Shown here: positions 41,187-52,368 of the stretch, in pieces
Layout of the letters: every line of letters begins with the position of its first letter
Numbering within the stretch: the first letter of the stretch is position 1
Origin: Nocardioides furvisabuli
GTDB lineage: Bacteria; Actinomycetota; Actinomycetes; Propionibacteriales; Nocardioidaceae
Assembly: GCF_021083185.1 (NCBI RefSeq)
Contig: NZ_JAIGQB010000009.1
Span: 112,150-176,149, forward strand
DNA length: 64,000 bases
Direction: 5' to 3'
The notes under the pieces: generated by a model
The model's input: the letters and a program-made list of their open reading frames with translations, nothing else
Told to the model about the DNA's origin: nothing
Databases searched by the model: none
Program-made: the position numbers and the translations under genes

Positions 41187-42158
41187 GTGTCCGGTCCAAC
41201 CCGCGCCCCCACCCTGGCCGACGTCGCCGCGTCCGCCGGGGTCTCGCTCTCGACCGCGTCCCTCACCTTCTCGGGCAACAAGCCGGTCTCGGCCACGACG
41301 CGCGAGCGGGTGCTCGCCGCGGCCGCCGAGCTCGGCTACTCCGGCCCGAACCCGCTCGCCCGCAACCTGCGCCAGGGCCGCAGCGGCGTCGTCGGCATCG
41401 CCGTCGGCCAGCTGAGCACGGCCTTCCGCGACCCCGCCGCCCTGGCGATGCTGGACGCGGTGTCGGAGGTCCTCGGCGCGGCCGGTCTCGGCCTGCTGCT
41501 GATGAGCGACGACGACGACCATGCGCGACTCCCCCTCGACGCCGTCATCTACGACATCTGCGGGCGCGAGACGTGGGCGGCGTACGCCGACCTGGTGGCC
41601 CGCGACGTGCCGTTGGTCGTGGTCGAGGGACCCGCGTGGCCCGGCTCGACCTACATCGACATCGAGCACCGCGTCGGCTCGGCCGCGCTCGCGGAGCACC
41701 TGCACGCGCTCGGCCACCGCGACGTCGCCACCGTGACGCTGGCGGCCTCCCACCCGCAGCGCGAGCGCGAGGCCGGGTTGCGCGACGTCTTTCCGCACGC
41801 CCGGGTCCTGGGGGCGTGCGAGAGTGACGTCGCCGCCGTCCAGTCCCTCGTCGCCCACCACCTGGACGACCGTGGTCCGGTGACCGCGATCGTGTGCCAG
41901 AGCGACGTGCAGGCCGCCGGCGTGGTCCTCGAGGCGCGCCGACGCGGCCTGCGGGTTCCCGAGGACCTGAGTGTGGCCGGCTTCGACGGGGTGGCCACCC
42001 CTTGGCTCGACCTCGAGCTGACCACCGTCGTGCAGCCGCTGGCCGACAAGGGTCACGCGACGGCCGAGGCAGTCCTGGGTCGCATCGCGGGAGCCGACGT
42101 CAGCGACGTGCTGCTCCCGGTCGCGCTGAGGGTCGGCGACTCGACCGCACCTGCCTGA
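41187..42158 (+). CDS. LacI-family transcriptional regulator
   Basis: A 323-aa regulator: N-terminal LacI helix-turn-helix (TLADVAASAGVSLSTASLTF) and hinge (RERVLAAAAELGYSGPNPLA), then a periplasmic-binding-protein-like sensor ending VQPLADKGHATAEAVLGRI. It probably represses itself and the divergent MFS transporter through the tandem AATCG-N-TTCGAT sites. GTG 41187 follows TAGCCT by 7 nt, so the message is probably leaderless. The inducer is unknown. Confidence 0.92.
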   Translation: MSGPTRAPTLADVAASAGVSLSTASLTFSGNKPVSATTRERVLAAAAELGYSGPNPLARNLRQGRSGVVGIAVGQLSTAFRDPAALAMLDAVSEVLGAAGLGLLLMSDDDDHARLPLDAVIYDICGRETWAAYADLVARDVPLVVVEGPAWPGSTYIDIEHRVGSAALAEHLHALGHRDVATVTLAASHPQREREAGLRDVFPHARVLGACESDVAAVQSLVAHHLDDRGPVTAIVCQSDVQAAGVVLEARRRGLRVPEDLSVAGFDGVATPWLDLELTTVVQPLADKGHATAEAVLGRIAGADVSDVLLPVALRVGDSTAPA

Positions 42159-42179
42159 GCCCGGACCGGCGAGCTCGGG

Positions 42180-42623
42180 TCAGCGACGGTTCCAGTCGGT
42201 GCCGGGCGGACCGGACTCCAGCCACGACTGGAAGCCGGTGAGCGAGGCCTCGCTCATGGCGATCTCCAGCGGCTCGCCGTCGTAGTGGCACGAGGCCACC
42301 ACGTGCCCGTCGTAGAGCGACACCTCCTCCGGCCCCTCCGGGGAGCGCCGGCCGGAGTAGTCCAGGAGGTCGCGGGCCCACACCCGCTTGGGGCGGGGTG
42401 AGAGCGAGAAGATCCGGAACCACTCCAGCGACTGGCCGGAGTAGCGCCCGATGCCGAGCAGCCAACCGCGACCGGGCCGCTCGGTGCGGACACGGTAGCT
42501 GAGCTCGAAGGTGCCGCCGTGGCGCGCGAGCAGGCGCCGCCGCACGATCAGCGAGATGCCGTAGAGCAGCGCAAGGAGAAGGACGAGCCCGACGAGGTCG
42601 AGCACCCACTCCCAGACCGGCAT
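42180..42623 (-). CDS. DUF2550 membrane protein downstream of the ATP synthase operon
   Basis: The 147-aa protein has one N-terminal membrane helix (WVLDLVGLVLLLALLYGISLIV), followed by a soluble domain (SYRVRTERPGRGWLLGIGRYSGQSLEWF, RVWARDLLDYSGRR) characteristic of DUF2550. Function unknown; in actinobacteria it very often follows atpC, as here. ATG 42623 is preferred over GTG 42650 because GGGAGGTG lies upstream. It is separated from atpC by a strong hairpin, so it may have its own promoter or be expressed by readthrough. Confidence 0.88.
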   Translation of the reverse strand: MPVWEWVLDLVGLVLLLALLYGISLIVRRRLLARHGGTFELSYRVRTERPGRGWLLGIGRYSGQSLEWFRIFSLSPRPKRVWARDLLDYSGRRSPEGPEEVSLYDGHVVASCHYDGEPLEIAMSEASLTGFQSWLESGPPGTDWNRR

Positions 42624-42653
42624 CCACACCTCCCACCAACGCCCCCGCACACA

Positions 42654-42689
42654 GGTGAGCGCACGAACCCTGCGGTTCGTGCGCTCACC
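42654..42689 (-). terminator. ATP synthase operon terminator, 16-bp perfect stem
   Basis: GGTGAGCGCACGAACC (42654-42669) pairs perfectly with GGTTCGTGCGCTCACC (42674-42689) around a 4-nt loop. It lies 25 bp beyond the atpC stop. Confidence 0.85.
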
Positions 42690-42714
42690 CTAGCGGTCGT
42701 GCGGGAGGGCTCCG

Positions 42715-43118
42715 TCAGGAGGCCCGCTCGGCGGCACGGATCCGTGCCTCCGCACGGCGTACGGCCTCCTGCGCGGCGTCGTCGTCCTCGCCCGAGCTCC
42801 TGGCCCGCTCGAGGTCCTGACGCGCCTTCTCCAGGTCGATCTCGTGCGACATCTCGGCGCGCTCCGACAGGATCGAGACGCGGTTGTCGGCCACCGACAG
42901 GAAGCCGGCGTCGACGGCCGCGACCCAGGTCTCGCCCTCGACGGTCTGCACGTCCACGACGCCCTCGATGATCGAGGACAGCAGCGGTGCGTGGTTCGGC
43001 AGGATGCCGACGTCGCCCTCGGTGGTGCGGGCGATGACCATGGTGGCCTGGCCCGACCAGACGAGCCGGTCGGCAGCGACCAGCTCGACCTGCAGGACGG
43101 CGCCGCCTGCGTCAGCCA

Positions 43119-43119
<1 letters not shown>
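42715..43119 (-). CDS. atpC: ATP synthase epsilon subunit
   Basis: The 134-aa F1 stalk subunit has the N-terminal beta domain (LQVELVAADRLVWSGQATMV; TTEGDVGILPNHAPLLSSI) and a C-terminal helical pair (EIDLEKARQDLERARSS...AVRRAEARIRAAERAS). ATG 43119 shares its A with the atpD stop (TGATG), so translation is coupled. Last gene of the operon before the terminator. The C-terminal helices are complete, so ATPase inhibition by the extended helix is possible. Confidence 0.95.
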
Positions 43120-44579
<1,460 letters not shown>

Positions 44580-45497
44580 TCATTCACTCCCGGCTTGTGC
44601 GTCGGCCAGCGCGTTGACGCCACCGACGATCTCGCTGATTTCCTGTGTGATGCCAGCCTGGCGAGCCTGGTTGGCGATGCGCTTGTACTTCTTGATGAGC
44701 TCGTCCGCGTTGTCCGTGGCCGACTTCATCGCCTTCTGACGCGCAGCCAGCTCGGACGCGGCCGCCTGCAGCAGGGCGAAGAAGATCCGGCTCTGCACGT
44801 AGCGCGGCAGCAACGAGTCGAGCACGTCGCTGGGCGAGGGCTCGAACTCGTAGAGCGGCAGCAGGTCGCCCGCCTCGGGCGGCTCGGTGCCCTCCACGAC
44901 CTCGAGCGGCAGGAGGCGTACGGCGGTCGGTTCCTGGCTGAGCATGGAGCGGAACCGCGTGTAGACGACGTGCACCTCGTCGACGTCCGCGAGGTCGTCA
45001 CCCTCCTCGGCGAGGAAGGTGGCGATCAGCGTCGCGCCGATCTCGGCCGCGACGTCGTACGTCGGCTGGTCGGAGAAGCCCGTCCACGACTGCACCACGC
45101 GGCGCTGACGGAACTTGAAGTAGGCCTCGGCCTTGCGACCGGAGGTGTAGAGGTCGACGTCCTTGCCCTCGCCCTTGAGCTTCTCGATGAGCCGCTCGGC
45201 CTCCTTGAGCACGCTCGAGGAGTAGGCGCCGGCGAGACCACGGTCAGAGGTGACGATCAGGATCGCCGCCTTCTTCGGGTTCTCCGGCTCGAGGGTGAGG
45301 GCGTGGTCGACGTTGGAGAACGTCGCCACGGCCGACACCGCACGGGTGAGCTCACGGGCGTAGGGCGCTGCGGCCTGGGCCCGCTGCTGCGCCTTGATGA
45401 TGCGGGACGCGGCGATGAGCTCCATGGCACGCGTGATCTTCTTCATCGACTCCGTCGACTTGATCCGCGCGCGGTACTCGCGTACCGAGAGAGCCAT
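44580..45497 (-). CDS. atpG: ATP synthase gamma subunit
   Basis: The 305-aa rotor shaft begins [30 protein letters not shown] and ends [20 protein letters not shown], the two coiled-coil ends of the family, with a Rossmann-like middle ([19 protein letters not shown]). A short insert near residues 190-215 ([22 protein letters not shown]) resembles the extra loop seen in actinobacterial gamma subunits, which in mycobacteria influences ATP hydrolysis. ATG 45497; 4 bp after the atpA stop. Confidence 0.96.
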   Translation of the reverse strand: MALSVREYRARIKSTESMKKITRAMELIAASRIIKAQQRAQAAAPYARELTRAVSAVATFSNVDHALTLEPENPKKAAILIVTSDRGLAGAYSSSVLKEAERLIEKLKGEGKDVDLYTSGRKAEAYFKFRQRRVVQSWTGFSDQPTYDVAAEIGATLIATFLAEEGDDLADVDEVHVVYTRFRSMLSQEPTAVRLLPLEVVEGTEPPEAGDLLPLYEFEPSPSDVLDSLLPRYVQSRIFFALLQAAASELAARQKAMKSATDNADELIKKYKRIANQARQAGITQEISEIVGGVNALADAQAGSE

Positions 45498-45501
45498 TGC
45501 G

Positions 45502-47151
45502 TCAGCCTCGCTTCTGCTTGACGATCTGCTCCTGCTCGACGTCCTCGTCCTCGAGGGCGACGTGCTCTTCCTTGCCGGCCTTGATGCTCTGGCCGTCGGA
45601 GGTCTCGAACTGGTCGAGGAAGGAGTCGTAGGCCTGCGCGAGCTGGTCCTCGGTGGAGTCCTCGAACTTCGAGGTCTCCCGGATGCCCGCGAGGATGCCC
45701 TCGTGGCTGCGGCGCAGGTAGTCGAGGAACTCGTTCTCGAAGCGGAGCACGTCCTCGGTGGGCACCTTGTCCAGGCGACCCGAGGTGCCGGTCCACAGCG
45801 AGACGGTCATCTCCTCGACCGGGTAGGGCGAGTACTGCGGCTGCTTCAGCAGGGCCATCAGGCGCTGGCCGCGGTCGAGCTGCTGGCGCGAGGCCGCGTC
45901 GAGGTCGGAGGCGAACATCGCGAACGCCTCCATCGCGCGGAACTGCGCGAGGTCGACCTTGAGCGAGCCGGTGACGGCCTTCATGGCCTTCGTCATCGCC
46001 GAGCCACCCACGCGCGAGACCGAGACACCCACGTCGATGGCGGGGCGCTGGTTGGCCGCGAACAGGTCCGACTGCAAGAAGATCTGGCCGTCGGTGATCG
46101 AGATGACGTTGGTCGGGATGAACGCCGAGACGTCGTTGGCCTTGGTCTCGATGATCGGCAGGCCCGTCATCGAGCCCTTGCCCATCTCGTCGGAGAGCTT
46201 GGCGCAACGCTCGAGCAGCCGGCTGTGCAGGTAGAAGACGTCACCGGGGTAGGCCTCGCGGCCCGGCGGGCGACGCAGCAGCAGCGACACGGCGCGGTAG
46301 GCCTCGGCCTGCTTGGTCAGGTCGTCGAACACGATCAGGACGTGCTTGCCGGCGTACATCCAGTGCTGGCCGATGGCCGAGCCGGTGTAGGGGGCGAGGT
46401 ACTTGAAGCCGGCGGAGTCGGACGCCGGGGAGGCCACGATGGTCGTGTACTCCAGCGCGCCGGCCTCCTCGAGGGCGCCACGCACGGAGGCGATGGTCGA
46501 GCCCTTCTGGCCGATGGCGACATAGATGCAGCGGACCTGCTTGTCCGGGTCGCCGGACTCCCAGTTGGCCTTCTGGTTGATGATCGTGTCGATCGCGATC
46601 GTCGTCTTGCCGGTCGCGCGGTCACCGATGATCAGCTGGCGCTGGCCGCGGCCGATGGGCGTCAGGGCGTCGATGGCCTTGATGCCGGTGGCGAGCGGCT
46701 CGTGCACCGACTTGCGCACCATGACACCGGGAGCCTGGAGCTCCAGCGCGCGGCGCTCGTCGGAGGCGATGTCGCCGAGGCCGTCGATCGGGTTGCCGAG
46801 CGGGTCGACGACGCGGCCGAGGTAGTTCTCGCCGACGGGCACCGAGAGGATCTCGCCCGTGCGACGCACGGTCTGGCCCTCCTCGATCTTGTCGAAGTCA
46901 CCCAGGACCACGACACCGACCTCGCGGGTGTCGAGGTTCAGCGCGATGCCGAGCGTGCCGTCCTCGAACTCGAGCAGCTCGTTGGCCATGACCGAGGGCA
47001 GGCCGCTGACGCGAGCGATGCCGTCGGCGGCCTCTGCGACCGTGCCGACCTCTTCCTTGGCCGCCGTGTCGGGCTCGTAGTCCGACACGAAGCGCTGAAG
47101 CGCGTCCCGGATCTCGTCCGGACGGATGGACAGCTCCGTCATTTCATTCAC
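45502..47151 (-). CDS. atpA: ATP synthase alpha subunit
   Basis: A 549-aa non-catalytic nucleotide-binding subunit: P-loop GDRATGKT with K182, [20 protein letters not shown], and the arginine-finger motif [10 protein letters not shown]. The C-terminus has an extra tail (about 35 residues, [20 protein letters not shown]) rich in Glu, comparable to the extended alpha C-terminus of mycobacteria that limits ATP hydrolysis; the functional parallel is inferred. ATG 47151. It is followed 4 bp later by atpG. Confidence 0.97.
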   Translation of the reverse strand: MNEMTELSIRPDEIRDALQRFVSDYEPDTAAKEEVGTVAEAADGIARVSGLPSVMANELLEFEDGTLGIALNLDTREVGVVVLGDFDKIEEGQTVRRTGEILSVPVGENYLGRVVDPLGNPIDGLGDIASDERRALELQAPGVMVRKSVHEPLATGIKAIDALTPIGRGQRQLIIGDRATGKTTIAIDTIINQKANWESGDPDKQVRCIYVAIGQKGSTIASVRGALEEAGALEYTTIVASPASDSAGFKYLAPYTGSAIGQHWMYAGKHVLIVFDDLTKQAEAYRAVSLLLRRPPGREAYPGDVFYLHSRLLERCAKLSDEMGKGSMTGLPIIETKANDVSAFIPTNVISITDGQIFLQSDLFAANQRPAIDVGVSVSRVGGSAMTKAMKAVTGSLKVDLAQFRAMEAFAMFASDLDAASRQQLDRGQRLMALLKQPQYSPYPVEEMTVSLWTGTSGRLDKVPTEDVLRFENEFLDYLRRSHEGILAGIRETSKFEDSTEDQLAQAYDSFLDQFETSDGQSIKAGKEEHVALEDEDVEQEQIVKQKRG

Positions 47152-47192
47152 CTGTTCTCTGGGTCTGCTGGAGTCTTGGATGTCTAGGGGCG

Positions 47193-47986
47193 TCAGCCGG
47201 CGAGCCGGCGACCGGCTTCGTCGAGACGGCTGGACACCGTCCCGTCGATGACGTCGTCACCGATCTCGACGCGGATGCCACCGATGACCTCGGGGTCGAC
47301 GATGACGTTGAGGTGCACGTCGCGGCCGTAGGACCGCGCGAGCGCGGCGGCCAGGCGGTCGCGGTCGGCGTCGGCGAGCGGTCGGGCGACGCGTACGGTC
47401 GCCACTCCCTCGCCGCGGACCTCGGCCGCCACCTTCTGGTACGCCGCGAGGGCGACCGCCACGGTGCGGTGGCTCCCGGACAGCGACTGCTGCACGAGCG
47501 CCACCGTGGCGGGGAGGACCTTGTCGCCGAGCAGCTCCGTGACCAGCGCCGCCTTGTCGGAGCGGCTGCGGGCCGGGTCGGAGAGCGCGTCGCGCAGCTC
47601 CGGGTTGGCCTGCACGAGACGACCCACTGCGAAGACCTCGTCCTCGAGGCGGTGGGCGTGGTCGCCGGTGGAGCGCACCGTCGCGACCACGCCGAGCTGC
47701 TCGAGGGTGTCGCTCAGGTCACGGCCCGAGGTCCACCGCTGCGCGACGGCCGTCGTCACCACGGTCAGGGCTTCCGGGGAGACCTTGTCGGCGAGCACAC
47801 TGCGCAGCAGGTCGGCCTTGGCCTCCCCGCGCAGCGACACGTCGGTGGCGACGCGGCGCAGGCCCGGCTCGGCGCGGAGCAGGTCCGCCGTCCCGAACAG
47901 GTCCTGGCCCACCCGGCCCAGGTCGCCGGTGCTCGGGAGCACAGCGGCGGCCGCGGCGTAGGCGTCTGCGGACGCACCTCGCATCA

Positions 47987-47987
<1 letters not shown>
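47193..47987 (-). CDS. atpH: ATP synthase delta subunit
   Basis: The 264-aa stator subunit is longer than E. coli delta (177 aa), as usual in actinobacteria. It has repeated helical segments ([40 protein letters not shown]) and the family's C-terminal [27 protein letters not shown] 47987 shares its A with the atpF stop (TGATG), so it is coupled to atpF. Unlike some mycobacteria, delta is not fused to a second b subunit. Confidence 0.95.
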
Positions 47988-48550
<563 letters not shown>

Positions 48551-48570
48551 CTAACTGGGGTCGGACTGGT

Positions 48571-48774
48571 TCAGAGGACGAACGCGAGGGCGATGCCGAT
48601 GATGGCGAGCGCCTCAGCCAGGGCGAAGCCGAGGATGGCGATCGACTGCAGGCGGCCCTGGGCCTCCGGCTGACGTGCCACACCGGAGATGTAGGCCGCG
48701 AAGATCAGGCCGATGCCGACGCCGGGGCCGATGGCCGCGAGTCCGTAGCCGATCATGTTGAGGTTGCCGTCCAC
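48571..48774 (-). CDS. atpE: ATP synthase c subunit (rotor ring)
   Basis: The 67-aa hairpin of two membrane helices is joined by the polar loop [10 protein letters not shown]. The ion-carrying carboxylate is E54 in [12 protein letters not shown]. No Na+-binding Gln/Ser/Thr set is visible next to it, so protons are the likely coupling ion. ATG 48774 with a purine-rich GGAAA upstream. It is 85 bp from atpB, the largest gap between core subunit genes in the operon, which may hold an mRNA processing or strong translation-initiation region. Confidence 0.96.
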   Translation of the reverse strand: MDGNLNMIGYGLAAIGPGVGIGLIFAAYISGVARQPEAQGRLQSIAILGFALAEALAIIGIALAFVL

Positions 48775-48859
48775 GGCTGTTTCCTTTCGGTTGTTTCTAC
48801 TTGAGAGATGGGGTCAAGCTGCTCGGGCGGCCCCGGGGCAGTGGACGCCCCGGCGCGAC

Positions 48860-49660
48860 TCAGTGCTCGTCGGCGAGCGCACCCGAGATGTACATGGCGT
48901 TCAGCAGGGTGAACACGTAGGCCTGGAGGAACTGCACCAGGAGCTCGAGGAACGAGATCGCGATGGCGAGGACCCACGCGAGCGGACCCGCGACGTAGCC
49001 GATGCCGCCGTACTCGATGAGGAACAGGCCGCCGGTGGAGAACAGGATCAGCAGCAGGTGGCCCGCGAACATGTTGGCGAACAGACGCAGCGCCAGCGTC
49101 GCGGGGCGGACGAGGATGTTGGAGAAGAACTCCAGCGGCACCAGGAGCGGGTACATCACCGGGCTGACGCCGGACGGGACGCTCTGGAGCTTGAGGTAGC
49201 CGATGAGGCCGTGCTTGTGGATGCCGACGCCGTTGTAGATGACCCAGCTCAGACCGGCGAGCGCGTAGGCCATGGAGGCACGAGAGAAGGTCGGGAACTG
49301 GATCGCCGGGATCGAGGCGAACGCGTTGTTGATCAGCAGGAAGAAGAAGAGCGCCACCAGGTAGGGCACGAACTTCGCGAAGTCCCGGCTGCCGATGATG
49401 TCGCGGCCGATCGAGTTGCGGACCATGCCGTAGGCGGCCTCGCCGGCGAACTGCAGGCGACCCGGCACGATCGAGGCACGGCGGAACGCGGCGTAGAAGA
49501 AGGCGAAGACGATGACGGCGCCGAGGACCAGCTGGACCATGGGCTTGGTCACCGCGAGTCCACCGAGCTCGAACAGCGGGACCTCGGAGAAGTCGAAGCT
49601 CGCGGGGCCCGGAGCGACGTAGCCTTCACCTTCCGCTGCCATCGTGATGCCGGTCTTCAT
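48860..49660 (-). CDS. atpB: ATP synthase a subunit
   Basis: A 266-aa membrane subunit with the essential Arg in the motif PATLALRLFANMFAGHLLL and the C-terminal QFLQAYVFTLLNAMYI, both typical. ATG 49660 is listed. GTG 49666, which overlaps the preceding stop (GTGA) and has AGGAG 5 nt upstream, is an equally good start and adds two residues. The N-terminus (AAEGEGYVAPGPASFDFSEVP) faces outside in this family. First structural Fo gene of the operon. Confidence 0.95.
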   Translation of the reverse strand: MKTGITMAAEGEGYVAPGPASFDFSEVPLFELGGLAVTKPMVQLVLGAVIVFAFFYAAFRRASIVPGRLQFAGEAAYGMVRNSIGRDIIGSRDFAKFVPYLVALFFFLLINNAFASIPAIQFPTFSRASMAYALAGLSWVIYNGVGIHKHGLIGYLKLQSVPSGVSPVMYPLLVPLEFFSNILVRPATLALRLFANMFAGHLLLILFSTGGLFLIEYGGIGYVAGPLAWVLAIAISFLELLVQFLQAYVFTLLNAMYISGALADEH

Positions 49661-49662
49661 GG

Positions 49663-49932
49663 TCACCCGTTCTCCTGCCGATCTGCCTTGTTGAACCGTG
49701 CGTATGTCATGTAGAGCCCGAAGCCGGCACCGATCAGGATGCCGATCGCCACGAGGAAGGTCGTTCCGAGCCACCGGTCGAGCGCCCAGCCAGCAAGACC
49801 GTAGACACCCACACCCGAGACGACGTAGCCGAAGGCGTGCCAGGGGTCGCCCTTGGGGGAGTCGTCGGGTGAGGCCGTCGGGGGAAGCTGTCGAGCCATC
49901 GCGCCCCGCACACTAGCAGCGGATTCGGTCAT
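49663..49932 (-). CDS. AtpZ/AtpI-type small membrane protein
   Basis: The 89-aa protein has two membrane helices (AFGYVVSGVGVYGLAGWALDRW and FLVAIGILIGAGFGLYMTYAR), the pattern of AtpZ/AtpI proteins. These are proposed to help c-ring assembly or carry divalent cations. A hydrophilic Pro/Ser-rich N-terminus (about 30 residues) precedes the helices. ATG 49932 overlaps the previous stop (ATGA), and its own stop lies 2 bp before atpB, so it belongs to the operon. Confidence 0.85.
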   Translation of the reverse strand: MTESAASVRGAMARQLPPTASPDDSPKGDPWHAFGYVVSGVGVYGLAGWALDRWLGTTFLVAIGILIGAGFGLYMTYARFNKADRQENG

Positions 49933-50396
49933 CGCTCACCCCCGGGGTGATCGACCAGCCGGTCGGCCTCGGAGTCGGTGTAGACGGGGATCCGCTGGCG
50001 GGTGGCGGCGACCAGCTGGCCGGCCATCCAGAGCAGGGTCACGGTGATGACGCCGGCGGCGAACCAGCCGCGCGAGAGCGTCGCGGCACCCATGTCGGCG
50101 CGCTCGATCGAGGCCACGACGAGCGCCAGGACGAGGAGCTGGAGCACGTAGGTCATCAGCGCCACGAGCAGCGACGCTGCCGGGACCAGGCGCGCCACGA
50201 GGCTCACCGTGCCCGTGCCGAGCGCGAAGACCGCCAGCGTCACGCCGCCTCCGACGAGCGCACCGACGACGGCCGGACGACCGTCGAGGACGGCGGCGAG
50301 GAGGCCCAGGAGGAGGACCGCGACGAGGGCCGAACCCAGTGCCGCGGTCAACGGGGAGAGCCCGCTGCGGGTCCTGTTCTTCGACTCGGTCGTCAT
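49929..50396 (-). CDS. Membrane protein, first gene of the ATP synthase operon
   Basis: A 155-aa protein with four predicted helices (ALGSALVAVLLLGLLAAVL, AVVGALVGGGVTLAVFALG, LLVALMTYVLQLLVLALVVA, GWFAAGVITVTLLWMAGQLV) and a charged C-terminal tail (YTDSEADRLVDHPGGER). Its position resembles the AtpI-type protein of other operons. ATG 50396 is preferred over ATG 50447 because the promoter box and CRP-like site (50433-50448) lie inside the longer frame. It overlaps the AtpZ-like gene by 4 bp. Confidence 0.75.
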   Translation of the reverse strand: MTTESKNRTRSGLSPLTAALGSALVAVLLLGLLAAVLDGRPAVVGALVGGGVTLAVFALGTGTVSLVARLVPAASLLVALMTYVLQLLVLALVVASIERADMGAATLSRGWFAAGVITVTLLWMAGQLVAATRQRIPVYTDSEADRLVDHPGGER

Positions 50397-50432
50397 GTCG
50401 GCGGCCTGTCCGTGGAGGTCGGTCTGGGTGCT

Positions 50433-50448
50433 CGTGAAAACTATCACA
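50433..50448. promoter_or_regulatory. CRP/GlxR-like site overlapping the ATP synthase operon promoter
   Basis: Read on the minus strand: TGTGA-TAGTTT-TCACG, nine of ten positions of the CRP consensus TGTGA-N6-TCACA. The 6-bp spacer TAGTTT (50438-50443) itself reads as the -10 box for the operon, with the first ATG 42 nt downstream. In Corynebacterium glutamicum the CRP homolog GlxR is known to control the atp operon. Confidence 0.65.
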
Positions 50449-50468
50449 AAGTCCTGCGGCCCCCTGCA

Positions 50469-51692
50469 TCAGGGTCCGCGGACGCCCTCCCCCGGCTGGT
50501 CCACCGGCTCGAGCCGATCGTCGTCGCCCGGGTGGCGGCCCTCGATCGCGGCGTTCTCGGGCAGGCCGGTGTCCCCTAGCCCCGTCTTGCGCGGGCGGTG
50601 CAGCTTGGGCAGGACGAAGGTCATCGTGACGGTGAGGGCCAGCATGGATCCCAGGCTCCACCAGACCCACGGGTCGTCCCTGAGGCTCACGATCACGGCG
50701 CCCGCAGCGAGCGTGAAGGCCCACATCCACATGATCAGCACGGCACGGCGCTGCGAGTGGCCGATCTCGAGCAGGCGGTGGTGCAGGTGCTGCTTGTCGG
50801 CACTCATCGGCGAGCGGCCCGCCCGCGTGCGGCGTACGACGGCGAGCACGAGGTCCACGATCGGCACCATCAGCAGCGAGATGGGCAGCAGCACCGGCAG
50901 CACGGTGACGAAGAGGCTGTTGCCCTCCGAGGTCGGCATGCCGAAGAACTGGCCGGTGAGCGTGAGCGCGCTGGCCGACAGCACCAGCCCGATCAGCATC
51001 GACCCGGAGTCGCCCATGAAGAGTCGAGCGGGGTGGAAGTTGTGCGGGAGGAACCCCGCGCACGCCCCGGCCAGCGCCGCGCTCAGCAGGGCGCCGGTGG
51101 TGGCGAGGGTGAGGTTGTTCTCCGCCGACAGCGTGTAGCAGTAGAGGAAGAACGCGGACGCGCCGATGCCGACCACGCCGGCTGCCAGCCCGTCGAGCCC
51201 GTCGACGAAGTTGACCGCGTTCATCGTGCCGATGACCACGACCAGTGTGAGCAGCGCGCTCTGGGCGTCGTCGAGGGCGAACTGGGTGCCGTCGGGCGAG
51301 GGGAAGTAGTAGAACCGCACCCCCATCGCGACCAGCAGGCCCGCGGCGAGCACCTGGCCGCCCAGCTTGGTGAGGGCGTCGAGGTCGAAGATGTCGTCGA
51401 TGACGCCGACCGCGCAGACCAGGGCCCCCGCCAGCAGCACGACGCCCGCGTCCTTGAAGACGAAGCCCTCGCTGCGGGTGCCGAGGAACGGCAGCTCGCG
51501 GGCGACGAGGTAGGCGGCCGCCAGTCCCCCGAGCATCGCCAGTCCCCCGAGGTAGGGAATCGGCTCGGCGTGCACGTCGCGGTCGCGCACCGCGGCCACC
51601 GCACCGGTGCGCAGGGCGATCTCGCGGGCGATGACCGTGAGGAGGTAGGTCACCGCGAGGGCGACCAGGAAGACGAGGAGGTATTCGCGCAA
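50469..51692 (-). CDS. MraY/WecA-family undecaprenyl-phosphate glycosyl-1-phosphate transferase
   Basis: A 407-aa protein with about 11 membrane helices and the family motifs: PYLGGLAMLGGLAAAY, VIDDIFDLDAL (DDxxD), NAVNFVDGLDGLAAG, FMGDSGSMLIG and DKQHLHHRLL (HxHH). It transfers a sugar-1-phosphate to undecaprenyl phosphate to start arabinogalactan or another cell-wall polymer, as the WecA/Rfe homolog does in mycobacteria. Start TTG 51692 has GAGGGGCG 6-7 nt upstream and lies 10 bp after the sua5 stop. A charged tail (PENAAIEGRHPGDDDRLEP) follows the last helix. Confidence 0.9.
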   Translation of the reverse strand: MREYLLVFLVALAVTYLLTVIAREIALRTGAVAAVRDRDVHAEPIPYLGGLAMLGGLAAAYLVARELPFLGTRSEGFVFKDAGVVLLAGALVCAVGVIDDIFDLDALTKLGGQVLAAGLLVAMGVRFYYFPSPDGTQFALDDAQSALLTLVVVIGTMNAVNFVDGLDGLAAGVVGIGASAFFLYCYTLSAENNLTLATTGALLSAALAGACAGFLPHNFHPARLFMGDSGSMLIGLVLSASALTLTGQFFGMPTSEGNSLFVTVLPVLLPISLLMVPIVDLVLAVVRRTRAGRSPMSADKQHLHHRLLEIGHSQRRAVLIMWMWAFTLAAGAVIVSLRDDPWVWWSLGSMLALTVTMTFVLPKLHRPRKTGLGDTGLPENAAIEGRHPGDDDRLEPVDQPGEGVRGP

Positions 51693-51702
51693 AGAGCGCC
51701 CC

Positions 51703-52368
51703 TCAGCCCTCGTCGGCGAGCACGACGCCGTGCTCCTCGATGGCGGCGTTGAGCACCTCGAGCGAGAGCGCGCCCAGCCGCAGGACCCGGCCGTCGGGGA
51801 CGGTGACGTCGATGATGGTGGAGGCCTCCCCGCCCGGCGACGAGCCGCCGTCGACGATGACGGCGACGGCGTCGCCCAGCATCTCCTCGGCGGCGTCGGC
51901 GTCGGTGGCCGCGGGGCGGCCGGTGATGTTGGCCGAGCTGACGGCGAGCGGGCCGGTGCGCTCGAGGACGGCCAGGGCCACCTCGTCGTCGGGCATCCGG
52001 ACCGCGACCGTGCCGCGGGTCTCACCCAGGTCCCACACGAGCGAGGGCTGCTGCCGGCACACGAGGGTCAGCGGTCCGGGCCAGAACTTCTCGACGAGCG
52101 TGCGCGCCCACGGGGGCACGCCCTCGGCGAGCGCGTCGAGCGTGGTCGCGGCAGAGACCAGGACCGGCGGCGGCATCTCGCGCCCGCGGCCCTTGGCCTC
52201 GAGCAGTGCCTTCACCGCGTCGTGCGAGAACGCGTCGGCGGCGATGCCGTAGACGGTGTCGGTGGGGATCACCACCAGCTCTCCGCGTCGTACGGCGCCG
52301 GCGGCGGCGGTCACCGCCGCCTCCCGCTCCTCCTCGCTCGAGGTCGCAAGCCTGTCCACGACGCTCAT
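51703..52368 (-). CDS. L-threonylcarbamoyladenylate synthase (Sua5/YwlC/TsaC)
   Basis: Makes threonylcarbamoyl-AMP for the t6A37 modification of ANN-decoding tRNAs. The 221-aa product has the YrdC-domain motifs VVIPTDTVYGIAADAF, FWPGPLTLV, TVAVRMPDD and PLAVSSANITG. It lacks the second Sua5 domain, so it is the short bacterial form. ATG 52368 overlaps the prmC stop (ATGA). Confidence 0.94.
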   Translation of the reverse strand: MSVVDRLATSSEEEREAAVTAAAGAVRRGELVVIPTDTVYGIAADAFSHDAVKALLEAKGRGREMPPPVLVSAATTLDALAEGVPPWARTLVEKFWPGPLTLVCRQQPSLVWDLGETRGTVAVRMPDDEVALAVLERTGPLAVSSANITGRPAATDADAAEEMLGDAVAVIVDGGSSPGGEASTIIDVTVPDGRVLRLGALSLEVLNAAIEEHGVVLADEG

